A DNA stretch of 52,441 bases from Paracoccaceae bacterium (GCA_024640245.1 JAHEFH010000004.1:1-52441), one strand, 5' to 3'; shown: positions 39,507-48,142, counted from the stretch's first letter. Notes: generated from the letters alone by a model not told the origin. A program made the numbers and translations.

Positions 39507-40313
39507 ATGTCAGGTTTGGTTCTCGACAATATTTCCATGCGGTTCGACCTGCCCAATGGAGATCACGTACAGGCGTTGCAAGACGTATCGCTGGACATCA
39601 AAAGCGGCGAATTGATGAGTGTGCTGGGTCCGTCCGGCTGTGGCAAGACAACACTTCTGAACATCATCGCGGGTTTTCTGGCTGCAACCGGCGGCAAGGT
39701 CATGCTCAATGACCACATCGTTACGGGCCCAGCACAGGAACGCGGAATGGTATTCCAGAAAGGCGCACTCTTTGAATGGATGAATGTCAGGGAGAACGTG
39801 GCCTTCGGTCCACGAATGAACGGTGTCCCGAAATCCGAAAGTGATCCGAAGGTGGACCACCTTCTGGATGTCGTAGGCCTTCAGGATTTCAAGGAAAAAG
39901 CGATCTACGAGTTGTCCGGCGGGATGCAACAGCGGGTGGCCTTGGCCCGGTGCCTTGCCAACGACCCGGACGTGATCCTTATGGACGAACCGCTGGGCGC
40001 TCTCGACGCGCTGACCCGTGAGAAGATGCAAGGCCTGGTTCTGAAACTGTGGAAAGAGACAGGCAAGACGATCATCCTGATCACGCACTCGGTCGAAGAA
40101 GCATTGTTGCTGGGCGAACGTCTGATCGTGATGGCGCCGCGCCCTGGCCGCATTCACAAGGAATACCAATTGCCGTTTGCCGAAATGGGCGTAGGTGCTG
40201 ACTTGCGGCAGGTTAAAAAACACCCGGATTATGAAAAAACGCGCGAAGAAATCCTGAACATGATCTGGAACATGGAAGAAGAAATCATGGGCCGGACGGA
40301 GGGCGCAGCATGA
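39507..40313 (+). CDS. ABC transporter ATP-binding protein (taurine/nitrate type)
   Basis: A 268-aa ATPase with Walker A GPSGCGKTT, Q-loop (MVFQKGALFEWM), signature LSGGMQQR, Walker B VILMDEPLGALD and the switch His in ILITHSVEEAL. It belongs to the TauB/SsuB/NrtD group. The start at 39507 has GGAGG five bases upstream. Its stop overlaps the permease start (ATGA). Confidence 0.93.
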   Translation: MSGLVLDNISMRFDLPNGDHVQALQDVSLDIKSGELMSVLGPSGCGKTTLLNIIAGFLAATGGKVMLNDHIVTGPAQERGMVFQKGALFEWMNVRENVAFGPRMNGVPKSESDPKVDHLLDVVGLQDFKEKAIYELSGGMQQRVALARCLANDPDVILMDEPLGALDALTREKMQGLVLKLWKETGKTIILITHSVEEALLLGERLIVMAPRPGRIHKEYQLPFAEMGVGADLRQVKKHPDYEKTREEILNMIWNMEEEIMGRTEGAA

Positions 40314-41575
40314 CAATCCTGATCATATATGTCGCTATATTTGTCGGTGCCTTTTTTGCCGTGAAATTTGTGAACTCTCGCCTGGACGCTCGGCATGACT
40401 TCACCTCGCTCAAGACGGTGACCTTCGGCGATGAAAGTGCTGTTCGCCCAAACCGGGCTGCCAGCATCATTTCAATCATCGCGATTTTTCTGATCTGGGG
40501 CGCATTTACCGGCTCAAAACTGACACCGATCCACGCACCCGGCCCGTTTGTGGGCAACAGTTCATTCACCTACACTGCGCAAGCGGCAAATGGCGAAAGC
40601 GACGAAGCCACAGTGAACGTCACTGTCTTTCGCGTAGGCGAGGAAGCCTCTGCAGCCAAGGTCGATCCGGGTGACGGATTTGCCAAGAACGACTCCGACA
40701 CAGTTGGCGCATGGCGATCCAAACTCATCAGGGTGGACTCCAACGACGAATTAGGCCGCGCCGACGGCGTTAAGGTCGTGGCGGTTGACGGACAACCGAT
40801 AGAGCCGAACGGAACCGTGCAAGTCGCGTCCGGCGAAGTATCCATGACCTCCAAAGGCACTCTGAACTACAAACCTGCCCAAGGCTGGCAGATGGAGCCG
40901 ATCTGGTTGCCGGCACCCGAAGCCGTATGGAGCCGGATCGTGGAAATTTCCAAGGAAGGCTATCAGAACTCCACCCTATTTGAACACCTTGGATGGTCGC
41001 TGTTCCGGGTTATTGTCGGTTTTATCTGTGGCGCGCTGGTGGGTATTCCGCTGGGCTATGCCATGGGTCTCAGCGACTGGTTCCGGGGCTGGTTTGACCC
41101 CATCGTGGAATTCATGCGCCCTGTGCCACCGCTGGCGTTGATCCCGCTCGTAATCATCTGGGCCGGCATCGGCGAAGTGGGCAAGATCATCCTGCTGTTC
41201 CTGGCCGCTCTCTGGATCATGACCATTGCGGCGCGGGCCGGCGTGTCGGGCGTCAACATTACCAAGGTGCACGCCGCCTATTCGCTTGGCGCGTCCAAGC
41301 GGCAGATAATGCGCCACGTGATCGTGCCGAACTCATTGCCGGAAATCTTCACCGGTGCCCGTGTGGCAATGGGCGTCTGCTGGGGTACGGTTGTTGCGGC
41401 AGAACTCGTTGCCGCGGAAAAGGGTGCGGGCATGATGATCATGGTCGCGTCAAAATTCCAGCTGACCGATATCGTCATCATGGGGATCATTCTGATCGGC
41501 ATCATCGGCTACGGGATCGACATTCTGATGCGTAAGGCGGAACAGTATCTGGTCCCATGGAAAGGCAAGGCATAG
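40310..41575 (+). CDS. ABC transporter permease with VCBS/cadherin-like periplasmic insertion
   Basis: A 421-aa permease. Residues ~200-421 are a normal TauC/SsuC-type core (WLPAPEAVWSRIVEI onward) with the coupling EAA loop AAYSLGASKRQIMRHVIVPN. Two extra helices (1-20 and 51-66) precede it. Between the second helix and the core there is an insertion of about 115 residues (81-195) that is absent from ordinary family members. Its beginning (SFTYTAQAANGESDEATVNV) and end (VVAVDGQPIEPNG, then SKGTLNYKPAQG) read like bacterial Ig/cadherin or VCBS repeats of adhesins. The insert should face the periplasm, where the binding protein docks. Coupled to the ATPase gene by a 4-bp overlap. Confidence 0.88.
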   Translation: MTILIIYVAIFVGAFFAVKFVNSRLDARHDFTSLKTVTFGDESAVRPNRAASIISIIAIFLIWGAFTGSKLTPIHAPGPFVGNSSFTYTAQAANGESDEATVNVTVFRVGEEASAAKVDPGDGFAKNDSDTVGAWRSKLIRVDSNDELGRADGVKVVAVDGQPIEPNGTVQVASGEVSMTSKGTLNYKPAQGWQMEPIWLPAPEAVWSRIVEISKEGYQNSTLFEHLGWSLFRVIVGFICGALVGIPLGYAMGLSDWFRGWFDPIVEFMRPVPPLALIPLVIIWAGIGEVGKIILLFLAALWIMTIAARAGVSGVNITKVHAAYSLGASKRQIMRHVIVPNSLPEIFTGARVAMGVCWGTVVAAELVAAEKGAGMMIMVASKFQLTDIVIMGIILIGIIGYGIDILMRKAEQYLVPWKGKA

Positions 41576-41616
41576 GCACCGCGGTTACCGTCCGGAAATC
41601 GCTCGGATAGAAAAAT

Positions 41617-41645
41617 GAACCACCGGCCGGCCAAGCCGGTGGTTC
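41617..41645 (+). terminator. Terminator hairpin of the ABC operon
   Basis: GAACCACCGGC and GCCGGTGGTTC pair perfectly (11 bp, 7-base loop), 41 bp after the permease stop. The following sequence is only moderately T-rich. Confidence 0.65.
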
Positions 41646-41797
41646 TTGCGGTTTTGCAAGGTGCCTGCGACAGAATCTGGTGGATGGCCCACCTCCCCCC
41701 GCTTGATACCAGAGTCAATTCCATGCACATTTTGCTGATGGTCTCTACGCAATTCCGGGTTTAATGATATAACCTTGGGAAAAGAGGCCGGATTGCC

Positions 41798-42988
41798 ATG
41801 CAGGACAAGACAAGAACCATCGTGTTTCTGGTACTGGCCACCGCCGCGGGAATGAGCTTGTGGTTCATGACCGCTGCAATTCTTCCCGATATCACTGCAG
41901 AGGCAGGCCTGTCTTCCGGGCACCAGACTCTACTATCGAGTGCGGTACAGGCCGGCTTCGTAGCTGGCGCCCTGATCATTTCGATCAGCGGCGCAGCCGA
42001 CAGATTCGATCCCAGATTTGTTTTCGCCACCTGCGCGGTCGGGACTGCTGTCGCAAATGCGCTGTTGCTGGCGGTCCCGATCGGCAGCGATATGGCGATC
42101 GCTCTGCGCTTCGTCACCGGCGGCTTGATGGCAGGCGTCTATCCCGTCGGTATGAAAATCGCGGTCGGCTGGGGTCTTAAGGACCGGGGCCTGCTGGTCG
42201 GAATACTGGTGGGAGCACTGACACTCGGCAAATCGGTGCCCTACGGGCTGGCCTGGTTGGGCGGCGCCGACTGGCGCCTTGCCCTGACGGCGGGATCGGT
42301 CGTGGCAGCGGCTGGCGGGCTGCTAGTGTTGCGCGCCAGTCTTGGGCCGCATCACAGGCATTCGCCAGAATTCCGCCCCGGCGCTATAATTCTGGCCTGG
42401 ACGGACACACGTATCCGAAGCGCCTACCTGGGTTATTTCGGTCATATGTGGGAATTGTTTGCGCTCTGGGCCTGGATGGCCGCCGCCGCAACGGCCTCTT
42501 ACGGCGCAACGCTGGATCCCCATGCAGCGGTGGATCTGGGCAAGTTGACAGCTTTCGTGGCGATTTCTGCAGGCGCACCGGTCTGTATTCTGGCCGGCAG
42601 GATCGCCGACAGCTTTGGGAAGGCACGGGTTGCGATGGTGTCCATGGCGGCAAGCGGAACGCTGGCGCTGGCAACAGCGGCAAGTTTCGGCGGACCGGCG
42701 GGGCTGACCTTCGTTCTGTTCGTATTGTGGGGTATTGCGGTTATCCCTGACTCGGCGCAGTTCTCGGCCCTCGTCGCGGATTTCGCGCCACCGGAATGGT
42801 CGGGCAGCCTCATGACGTTTCAAACCGCACTCGGTTTTTTGCTGACCGTCATAACGGTCCAGTTGTCGCCTGTAATCGCCGCAACTTTCGGCTGGCCGGC
42901 ACTTTTGGCCGGGCTGGCTGTTGGCCCCTTCTTTGGCGTAATCGCCATGCTGCCACTGTCACGACTGTACGCAGCCGAGCGCGGGTGA
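41798..42988 (+). CDS. MFS transporter
   Basis: A 396-aa major-facilitator protein with twelve predicted helices. The N-terminal half carries MSLWFMTAAILPDITAE and the loop-2/3 motif variant SGAADRFDPRFVF. The C-terminal half has AGRIADSFGKARVAMVS (the GRxxDxxGR-like loop). The overall impression is a cyanate/nitrate-type or drug-type MFS carrier, but substrate and direction are undetermined. It is transcribed alone. Confidence 0.85.
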   Translation: MQDKTRTIVFLVLATAAGMSLWFMTAAILPDITAEAGLSSGHQTLLSSAVQAGFVAGALIISISGAADRFDPRFVFATCAVGTAVANALLLAVPIGSDMAIALRFVTGGLMAGVYPVGMKIAVGWGLKDRGLLVGILVGALTLGKSVPYGLAWLGGADWRLALTAGSVVAAAGGLLVLRASLGPHHRHSPEFRPGAIILAWTDTRIRSAYLGYFGHMWELFALWAWMAAAATASYGATLDPHAAVDLGKLTAFVAISAGAPVCILAGRIADSFGKARVAMVSMAASGTLALATAASFGGPAGLTFVLFVLWGIAVIPDSAQFSALVADFAPPEWSGSLMTFQTALGFLLTVITVQLSPVIAATFGWPALLAGLAVGPFFGVIAMLPLSRLYAAERG

Positions 42989-43150
42989 TCGAACGACATC
43001 AATCCGGACCGCGAGAAGCTGCATACGGAACCGTGTCGGGACAAGCCGGCATGTAGCCAAAGACAGGATGCCCATGGCTATTGTACTCAAGGTCTTTCCG
43101 GCCTAGGTGTTGGCACTGGAAATACGCGAACAAGTGGAATGGAACCTGTC

Positions 43151-43804
43151 ATGCATGCGATAATCTTTGATTTGGACGGAACTCTGATCGACAGCGCGCC
43201 GGATATCCATGCCGCCGTCAACCGGGTCATGCGCGACCTTGAAGCTCCGCTTTTCCAATATTCGGAGGTCAAATCATTCATCGGAAATGGCGTTCCGGTT
43301 CTGATGCAGCGGGCCATGGCCGCACGCGATCTCGATAGCTCTGAACACGGCTCACTGGTAGCGCGGTTTCTGGAATACTACGGGGCCGATTCAACCACGC
43401 TCACAAAGCCATACCCGAACGCGCTCGAAACACTTGGTAAACTCCGCGCAAAAGGCCACGTACTCGGGATTTGCACAAACAAACCCGAAGCGCCGACCCG
43501 CAAAATTCTGGACGAATTCGGGATGACAGAACTATTCGGCACAGTGATCGGCGGCGACACGCTGGCGCAAAGAAAGCCCGACCCAGCCCCGCTGGCATAC
43601 GCCAAGGCGGAACTCGGCGATGGTCCGGCAATCTTCGTCGGCGACAGCGAGGTCGACGCCGAAACCGCCCAACGTGCCAGCTTGCCGTTTGCCCTGTTCA
43701 CCGAAGGCTACCGAAAATCGTCGCTTCAGGACATGCACCATGGTGTGAGTTTCAGCGACTTCTCCGAATTACCCGATGCTCTCAGACGCCTTATGGCGAC
43801 CTGA
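43151..43804 (+). CDS. gph: HAD hydrolase, phosphoglycolate phosphatase-like
   Basis: A 217-aa HAD-IA phosphatase. Motif I is FDLDGTLIDSAPDI, motif II is the Thr in GICTNKPEAPTR, motif III is Lys in AQRKPDPAPLAYA and motif IV is FVGDSEVDAETA. The DSAPDI segment after motif I is typical of Gph, which removes phosphoglycolate formed in DNA repair and by Rubisco. The start at 43151 was chosen because the family begins immediately before motif I and GGAA lies six bases upstream; an ATG at 43139 is also open. Confidence 0.88.
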   Translation: MHAIIFDLDGTLIDSAPDIHAAVNRVMRDLEAPLFQYSEVKSFIGNGVPVLMQRAMAARDLDSSEHGSLVARFLEYYGADSTTLTKPYPNALETLGKLRAKGHVLGICTNKPEAPTRKILDEFGMTELFGTVIGGDTLAQRKPDPAPLAYAKAELGDGPAIFVGDSEVDAETAQRASLPFALFTEGYRKSSLQDMHHGVSFSDFSELPDALRRLMAT

Positions 43805-43915
43805 TTGGCCAAGTTCGAGTTAAGCCAGGAAACTGGCAAAATCCGATCCAGGCTGCACTGCCTCATGAACCATCTGTAACTTTTTTACCACTAAGTTGGC
43901 CGCAGATTCTTAGCC

Positions 43916-43929
43916 TTGACCCACGTCAA
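43916..43929. promoter_or_regulatory. FNR/CRP-type box TTGAC-N4-GTCAA
   Basis: A perfect palindrome TTGAC-CCAC-GTCAA, close to the FnrL/FixK consensus TTGAY-N4-RTCAA of alphaproteobacteria, centred about 92 bp upstream of the cupredoxin start. It suggests oxygen-dependent (or nitric-oxide-dependent) control. Confidence 0.6.
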
Positions 43930-44014
43930 CGCGGAGGCTGAGTCGCCCCCGTAACGGTTATCTTACGGAGTTCGTCGATCCTGACGACTTGGGAAGAGAA
44001 AAAAGGGAAACCAG

Positions 44015-44467
44015 ATGAAAACCTTAATTGCCGCTACCGCCGTATTGGCGCTTGCCCATGCAGTTCCTGCTTTGGCCGAAGGTGATTTGAGCCGTGCCAA
44101 TGTAATCGACGTAACAATCGAAATGGGAAGCAATGACTCGGGCATGTACCTGAAACCCGATCACTACGAATTCGTGACCGGTCAGGCGTACAAGCTGGTT
44201 CTCGTCAATGTGGACGAAATCAAGCATGAAATCTCGCTGAATGAGATGGTTGAGAGGGTTTTTACCCGAAAAATCGAGATTGAAGATGACAAAGGCGACC
44301 TTGTTGCCGAGATCAAGGGTTCGGTTCGTGAAGTTGAAGTGGGAGCCGGAAAAACTGTCGAATGGTTCATCGTTCCGGTACAAACAACCGATGAACCGGT
44401 GGAAATCACATGCGAGCTGCCTGGCCACTATGACTCCGGGATGCATGCATCTGCCGTGATCAAATAA
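44015..44467 (+). CDS. Exported cupredoxin (blue-copper-like) protein
   Basis: A 150-aa protein with a Sec signal peptide (MKTLIAATAVLALAHAVPAL, cleavage after ALA near 21) and a beta-sandwich. The likely type-1 copper ligands are H71 (KHEISL), C133, H138 (CELPGHYDSGM) and M143, in the order and spacing of small cupredoxins. It probably carries electrons or handles copper in the periplasm. An FNR-type box upstream hints at expression under low oxygen. GGGAAA-type Shine-Dalgarno bases precede the ATG. Confidence 0.88.
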   Translation: MKTLIAATAVLALAHAVPALAEGDLSRANVIDVTIEMGSNDSGMYLKPDHYEFVTGQAYKLVLVNVDEIKHEISLNEMVERVFTRKIEIEDDKGDLVAEIKGSVREVEVGAGKTVEWFIVPVQTTDEPVEITCELPGHYDSGMHASAVIK

Positions 44468-44530
44468 GGGGCGCGTGACGCCTCCCCGTCACGCCCCCTC
44501 ACTGCACCGGGCCAAAGCGCCCCGGTGCAG
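44468..44530 (+). terminator. Two consecutive hairpins after the cupredoxin gene
   Basis: The first (44468-44497) pairs GGGGC...GTGACG with CGTCACGCCCC. The second (44502-44530) pairs CTGCACCGGG with CCCGGTGCAG perfectly. Neither is followed by a clear T-run; they separate the cupredoxin gene from the convergent quinone oxidoreductase gene. Confidence 0.6.
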
Positions 44531-44569
44531 TCCAATAACGCATTAACTCATTGTAAATATGTCGTATTT

Positions 44570-45556
44570 CTATACCGTCAGAATGGTCGCGCCGGTTGTT
44601 TTGCGGGCCTCGAGCGCGCGGTGTGCCTCAGCGACTTTTTCCAGTGGATAACGTTGGTCGATACGGACCGAAACCTGGCCGGTCGTCACCTTTTCAAACA
44701 ACTCACGAGCCATCTGCTGACAGGCCTCGAAATCGCTAATGTGAGTGAAGATAGTCGGCCGCGTGATTTTCAGAGATCCTTTTGCGGCCAGCATGCCAAC
44801 GTCGAACGGTGGAACCTTGCCTGACGCGTTGCCGAAGGTAATCATCATGCCAAACGGCTTAAGGCTGTTCAGCGAGCCTTCGAAAGTCGCTTTTCCGACG
44901 GAATCCATCACGACGTCCACACCCTTACCGGATGTTATTTCTCTGACGCGGGCCGCAAAATCCTCTGTGTTGTAGTTGATGACATGGGACGCGCCGTTTT
45001 CGCGGGCCAAGGCGCATTTTTCGTCCGATCCAGCGGTGCCGATCAGCGTGATACCTTCCGACCGCGCCCATTGGCAGGCAAACAGACCAACACCCCCGGC
45101 AGCAGCGTGGAACAGCACGGTGTCACCCTTGGCAATCGGAGTCGTGCGCCGGAACAGATACTGGACAGTCAAACCCTTGAGCATCATGGCCGCTCCATCC
45201 TCGAAGGAAATCGCGTCGGGCAAAGGGCAAACCTGCGCTGCGGGCATGACACGCGCCTCGCAATAGGCACCGGGCGGCATGCTGGCGTAGGCAGCGCGGT
45301 CCCCTGCCTTCAGATGGACCACGCCTTCGCCGACGGCCTCGACGATACCGGCGCCTTCCATGCCCAGCGCGGTCGGCAATTGCAGTGGATACAGACCCAC
45401 GCGCTGATAGACGTCGATGTAATTCAAGCCGCAAGCCTTGTGGCGGATGCGGATCTGGCCCGGCCCCGGATTGCCGATCTCCCTGTCAACGAGCTTCATG
45501 ACCTCCGGGCCACCGAATTCCTCTATGATTATTGTTCGTGAAGGAGTGCTATTCAT
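44570..45556 (-). CDS. Quinone oxidoreductase (zinc-free MDR family)
   Basis: A 328-aa NADPH-dependent quinone reductase of the Qor/QorA branch of medium-chain dehydrogenases. It has GLNYIDVYQRVGLY, MEGAGIVEAVGEG, the nucleotide-binding AAAGGVGLFACQWA and the C-terminal LEARKTTGATILTV. The cysteines and histidines that bind zinc in alcohol dehydrogenases are missing, as expected. It reduces quinones, often in oxidative stress. It lies 66 bp from the end of the GntR-type gene on the same strand, so it may be in the same transcript. Confidence 0.9.
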   Translation of the reverse strand: MNSTPSRTIIIEEFGGPEVMKLVDREIGNPGPGQIRIRHKACGLNYIDVYQRVGLYPLQLPTALGMEGAGIVEAVGEGVVHLKAGDRAAYASMPPGAYCEARVMPAAQVCPLPDAISFEDGAAMMLKGLTVQYLFRRTTPIAKGDTVLFHAAAGGVGLFACQWARSEGITLIGTAGSDEKCALARENGASHVINYNTEDFAARVREITSGKGVDVVMDSVGKATFEGSLNSLKPFGMMITFGNASGKVPPFDVGMLAAKGSLKITRPTIFTHISDFEACQQMARELFEKVTTGQVSVRIDQRYPLEKVAEAHRALEARKTTGATILTV

Positions 45557-45622
45557 TTTCGACCCTTTCGAGGTTCTATATTTGTTGTGGGTTCATAGCC
45601 GCTGGAGCACAGTTTCCAGCAT

Positions 45623-46327
45623 TTATCCGGCGTCCTGTGATGCGCTCCGCCGCAGGGTGGACAGCAGATCGGCAAACCGGTCGCCCTGGATAGCAACGTG
45701 GCTGCGCATCGCTTCCGCAGCCTCGTCCCCAGCGCCGGAAGTAATCGCATCCACGATCCGTTTGTGTTCGTCGAGGGAATTACGAACCCTGTCGCGTGCG
45801 CGCAGCTGGATGCGCCGATAGGCCTTCAACCGTTTCTGCAAACCACCCAGCTGCTCCAGCAGAAACTCATTTCCGGCAACGTCGCGGATGCGCTGATGGA
45901 ACTGTTCATTTGAATAGTAATACGCGTCACTCTCGCTCGGGCTGGCGTCCGCCTGACATGCCCTTTCGGCCGCCTTGGCGCAGGTAGCATGCGCTTCTCT
46001 TATTTCTGCAATATCCTGCGCTGTCGCACGTCGGGCCGCAAGTCCTGCACAGAGCGCCTCCAGCTCCGCGACGACTTCGAACATTTCGCTCAGGCGGCGC
46101 AAACCGATCTCGGCCACAAAAGCTCCGCGACGCGGACGGTGCTCAATCAATCCGGTCGCCGCCAGCTGGAAAAGCGCCTGTCGAATCGGCGTGCGGGAGA
46201 CTCCGAATTTTTCTGCCAGAGCGATTTCTTCCAGGCGGGTGCCTGGCGTCAGTTCACCGGTAATAATCTGGTCCTCAAGTGCGTCGCGCAGCGCGTCGGA
46301 CCGGTTTTCCTTTGATTTAACTGACAT
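45623..46327 (-). CDS. GntR/FadR-family regulator, probable malonate repressor (MatR-like)
   Basis: A 234-aa FCD-type GntR regulator. The N-terminal winged helix has LEEIALAEKFGVSRTPIRQA and a wing with RPRRGAFVAEI. The C-terminal FCD helical domain has metal-binding-type residues (EQFHQRI and DEHKRIVDAI). It is divergent from the dctPQM-matAB operon. In Rhizobium the mat operon is controlled by the GntR-type MatR, so by context this is its counterpart, probably releasing the operator when malonate or malonyl-CoA is present. The family call is firm; the effector is inferred. Confidence 0.85.
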   Translation of the reverse strand: MSVKSKENRSDALRDALEDQIITGELTPGTRLEEIALAEKFGVSRTPIRQALFQLAATGLIEHRPRRGAFVAEIGLRRLSEMFEVVAELEALCAGLAARRATAQDIAEIREAHATCAKAAERACQADASPSESDAYYYSNEQFHQRIRDVAGNEFLLEQLGGLQKRLKAYRRIQLRARDRVRNSLDEHKRIVDAITSGAGDEAAEAMRSHVAIQGDRFADLLSTLRRSASQDAG

Positions 46328-46395
46328 TATTGTGGAACCTCACATACTCAATACTACAAGCTTACTTTGGATTTCTGCATATGTAAAAGCCAATC

Positions 46396-46405
46396 TTGTA
46401 TACAA
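46396..46405. promoter_or_regulatory. GntR-type operator TTGTATACAA
   Basis: A perfect 10-bp palindrome of the FadR/VanR-type GntR class, five bases upstream of the -35 element of the malonate operon promoter and 69 bp upstream of the regulator gene. It is the obvious binding site for the adjacent regulator. Confidence 0.7.
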
Positions 46406-46410
46406 TAAAG

Positions 46411-46439
46411 TTGATATTGCACATCTAAATGGCTACAAA
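46411..46439 (+). promoter_or_regulatory. Promoter of the malonate operon
   Basis: TTGATA, a 17-bp spacer and TACAAA (followed by T) form a good sigma-70-type promoter. The predicted start is near 46446, leaving a ~65-nt leader before dctP. The operator is centred about 46 bp upstream of that start. Confidence 0.6.
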
Positions 46440-46510
46440 TAAAAATTCAAAGTGGCCGGACCCCGTCGATGCACAATTGTCAGGGCCGGACCAGACTCAG
46501 GGAGGAACCT

Positions 46511-47500
46511 ATGAAACTGTTTAATTTTGGCGTGGCCGGCGTAGTGTCATCGCTTCTGATCGCTTCGGCAGCCTCGGCGACCGAGCTAAAACTCAGCCAC
46601 CAGTGGTCCGAAGGCGACGTACGCCATCAGGTCGCACAAATGGTCGCTGACGACGTGGCTGCTGCAAATGTTGATCTGACGATCAAGATTTTCCCATCGC
46701 AATCGCTGTTCAAAGCACGCGAGCAGTATACACCGCTCAGCCGCGGTCGTCTCGATATGACCGTGTTGCCCTTGTCCTACGCAGGTGGCCAGCAACCCGC
46801 CTACAACCTGACCCTGATGCCCGGACTCGTAAAAAACCACGACCACGGCAACCGTTTGTCGCATTCGCCTTTCATGACTGCGATCGAGGATATCATGGCC
46901 AAGGATGACGTTATGGTTCTGGTCCACGGCTATCTGGCCGGTGGCTTCGGCACCAAGGACCGCCCCTGCATCACGGGCCCTGAAGACGCCAAGGGATCGA
47001 CGATCCGCGCAGCTGGCAAGGCTTTCGAGCAAATGCTGGCAGGTGCCGGTGCGTCCATCTCTTCCATGGCCTCTTCCGAGATCTACAGCGCGCTGCAAAC
47101 TGGCGTTCTGAATGCAACCAACACTTCATCCGAAAGCTTCGTCAGCTACCGTTTGTACGAGCAACTGACATGCTACACACCTGCGGGCGACTATGCTCTC
47201 TGGTTCATGTACCAGCCCCTGCTGATGAGCAAATCGATCTTTGAAGGCCTGACACCGGAACAACAGGACGCGCTGCGGGCAGCTTCCGCAAAAGCCGAGG
47301 CTTTCTATCTCGAAGAAGCCAAAAAGGGCGATGCGGTTGCAGCCAAGGCGTTTTCTGACGCAGGCGTAGAGCTGGCTGAAATGACCGAGGAAGACTTCAA
47401 CGCATGGCGCGAGTTGGCCAAAACCACCTCCTATCCAGCTTTCGTGGCAGAAACACCTGACGGTCAGGCGCTGCTGGATCTGGCACTCTCCGTCGAGTAA
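46511..47500 (+). CDS. dctP: TRAP transporter substrate-binding protein (probable malonate)
   Basis: A 329-aa periplasmic DctP-family receptor. The signal peptide is MKLFNFGVAGVVSSLLIASA (cleavage after ASA), followed by TELKLSHQWSEGD, the DctP motif GSTIRAAGKAFEQML with the carboxylate-binding Arg, and LQTGVLNATNTSSESF. The start at 46511 has GGGAGG five bases upstream. It is co-transcribed with dctQ, dctM and the malonyl-CoA decarboxylase and synthetase genes, which suggests malonate as ligand. TRAP systems use the sodium gradient and bind carboxylates through that Arg. Confidence 0.9.
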   Translation: MKLFNFGVAGVVSSLLIASAASATELKLSHQWSEGDVRHQVAQMVADDVAAANVDLTIKIFPSQSLFKAREQYTPLSRGRLDMTVLPLSYAGGQQPAYNLTLMPGLVKNHDHGNRLSHSPFMTAIEDIMAKDDVMVLVHGYLAGGFGTKDRPCITGPEDAKGSTIRAAGKAFEQMLAGAGASISSMASSEIYSALQTGVLNATNTSSESFVSYRLYEQLTCYTPAGDYALWFMYQPLLMSKSIFEGLTPEQQDALRAASAKAEAFYLEEAKKGDAVAAKAFSDAGVELAEMTEEDFNAWRELAKTTSYPAFVAETPDGQALLDLALSVE

Positions 47501-47511
47501 TGCAGAAGACA

Positions 47512-47539
47512 CCGCAGCGGACAGTTTTGTCCGCTGCGG
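47512..47539 (+). terminator. Intercistronic hairpin after dctP
   Basis: CCGCAGCGGACA and TGTCCGCTGCGG pair perfectly (12 bp) around GTTT, 12 bp after the dctP stop. The following TTCATTT is moderately T-rich. It probably limits expression of the downstream genes relative to the binding protein. Confidence 0.7.
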
Positions 47540-47584
47540 TTCATTTCCCACACCGGTCGCAGCCTGCAACGAGGAATCCGAGCC

Positions 47585-48142
47585 ATGAGTTCTGAAAATC
47601 TGACTAAAGGCGAAACCATTTTGCCGCTACCGATGCGGATCATAGGCGCTATTTCGACGATCTGCGGAGTGCTTGCGTCCTTTATGATCCTCGCCTCAGT
47701 TTTAATCACCTGCCAGATGATCTGGGTGCGTTTTGTCCTTACAAAATCGACAGTCTGGCAGACCGAAGCGGTGATCTACCTGATGATCGGCGCTACGCTG
47801 ATCGGCTTGCCCTACGTTCAGAAATTGCGCGGTCATGTCAGCGTCGACCTGCTGGAAACCATGATGCCGCCACGCATGCGACGCGGGCTCGCCATCTTCA
47901 CCCTTGTTATCACGACACTGATGATGGGCCTCATGCTGTACTATGCTTGGGAGATGTTCCATCTGGCGTGGTCACGCGGCTGGAAATCGGAAACAGTCTG
48001 GGCAGTTCCGTTGTGGATACCGTATATCTCGGTTCCGATTGGCCTGTTTCTGTACCTGCTCCAGATATTGAGTGACCTTTTGGCCTTCATATTGCGCCTC
48101 GATCCACAATCAATTGAAATCAAACAAGACAGGAGGCACTGA
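47585..48142 (+). CDS. dctQ: TRAP transporter small permease
   Basis: A 185-aa DctQ-family protein with four membrane helices (IIGAISTICGVLASFMILAS, the GLPYVQKLRGHVSVDLL motif typical of DctQ in the loop, LAIFTLVITTLMMGLML, and PLWIPYISVPIGLFLYLL). It pairs with DctM in the membrane. The stop codon overlaps the dctM start. Confidence 0.92.
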   Translation: MSSENLTKGETILPLPMRIIGAISTICGVLASFMILASVLITCQMIWVRFVLTKSTVWQTEAVIYLMIGATLIGLPYVQKLRGHVSVDLLETMMPPRMRRGLAIFTLVITTLMMGLMLYYAWEMFHLAWSRGWKSETVWAVPLWIPYISVPIGLFLYLLQILSDLLAFILRLDPQSIEIKQDRRH

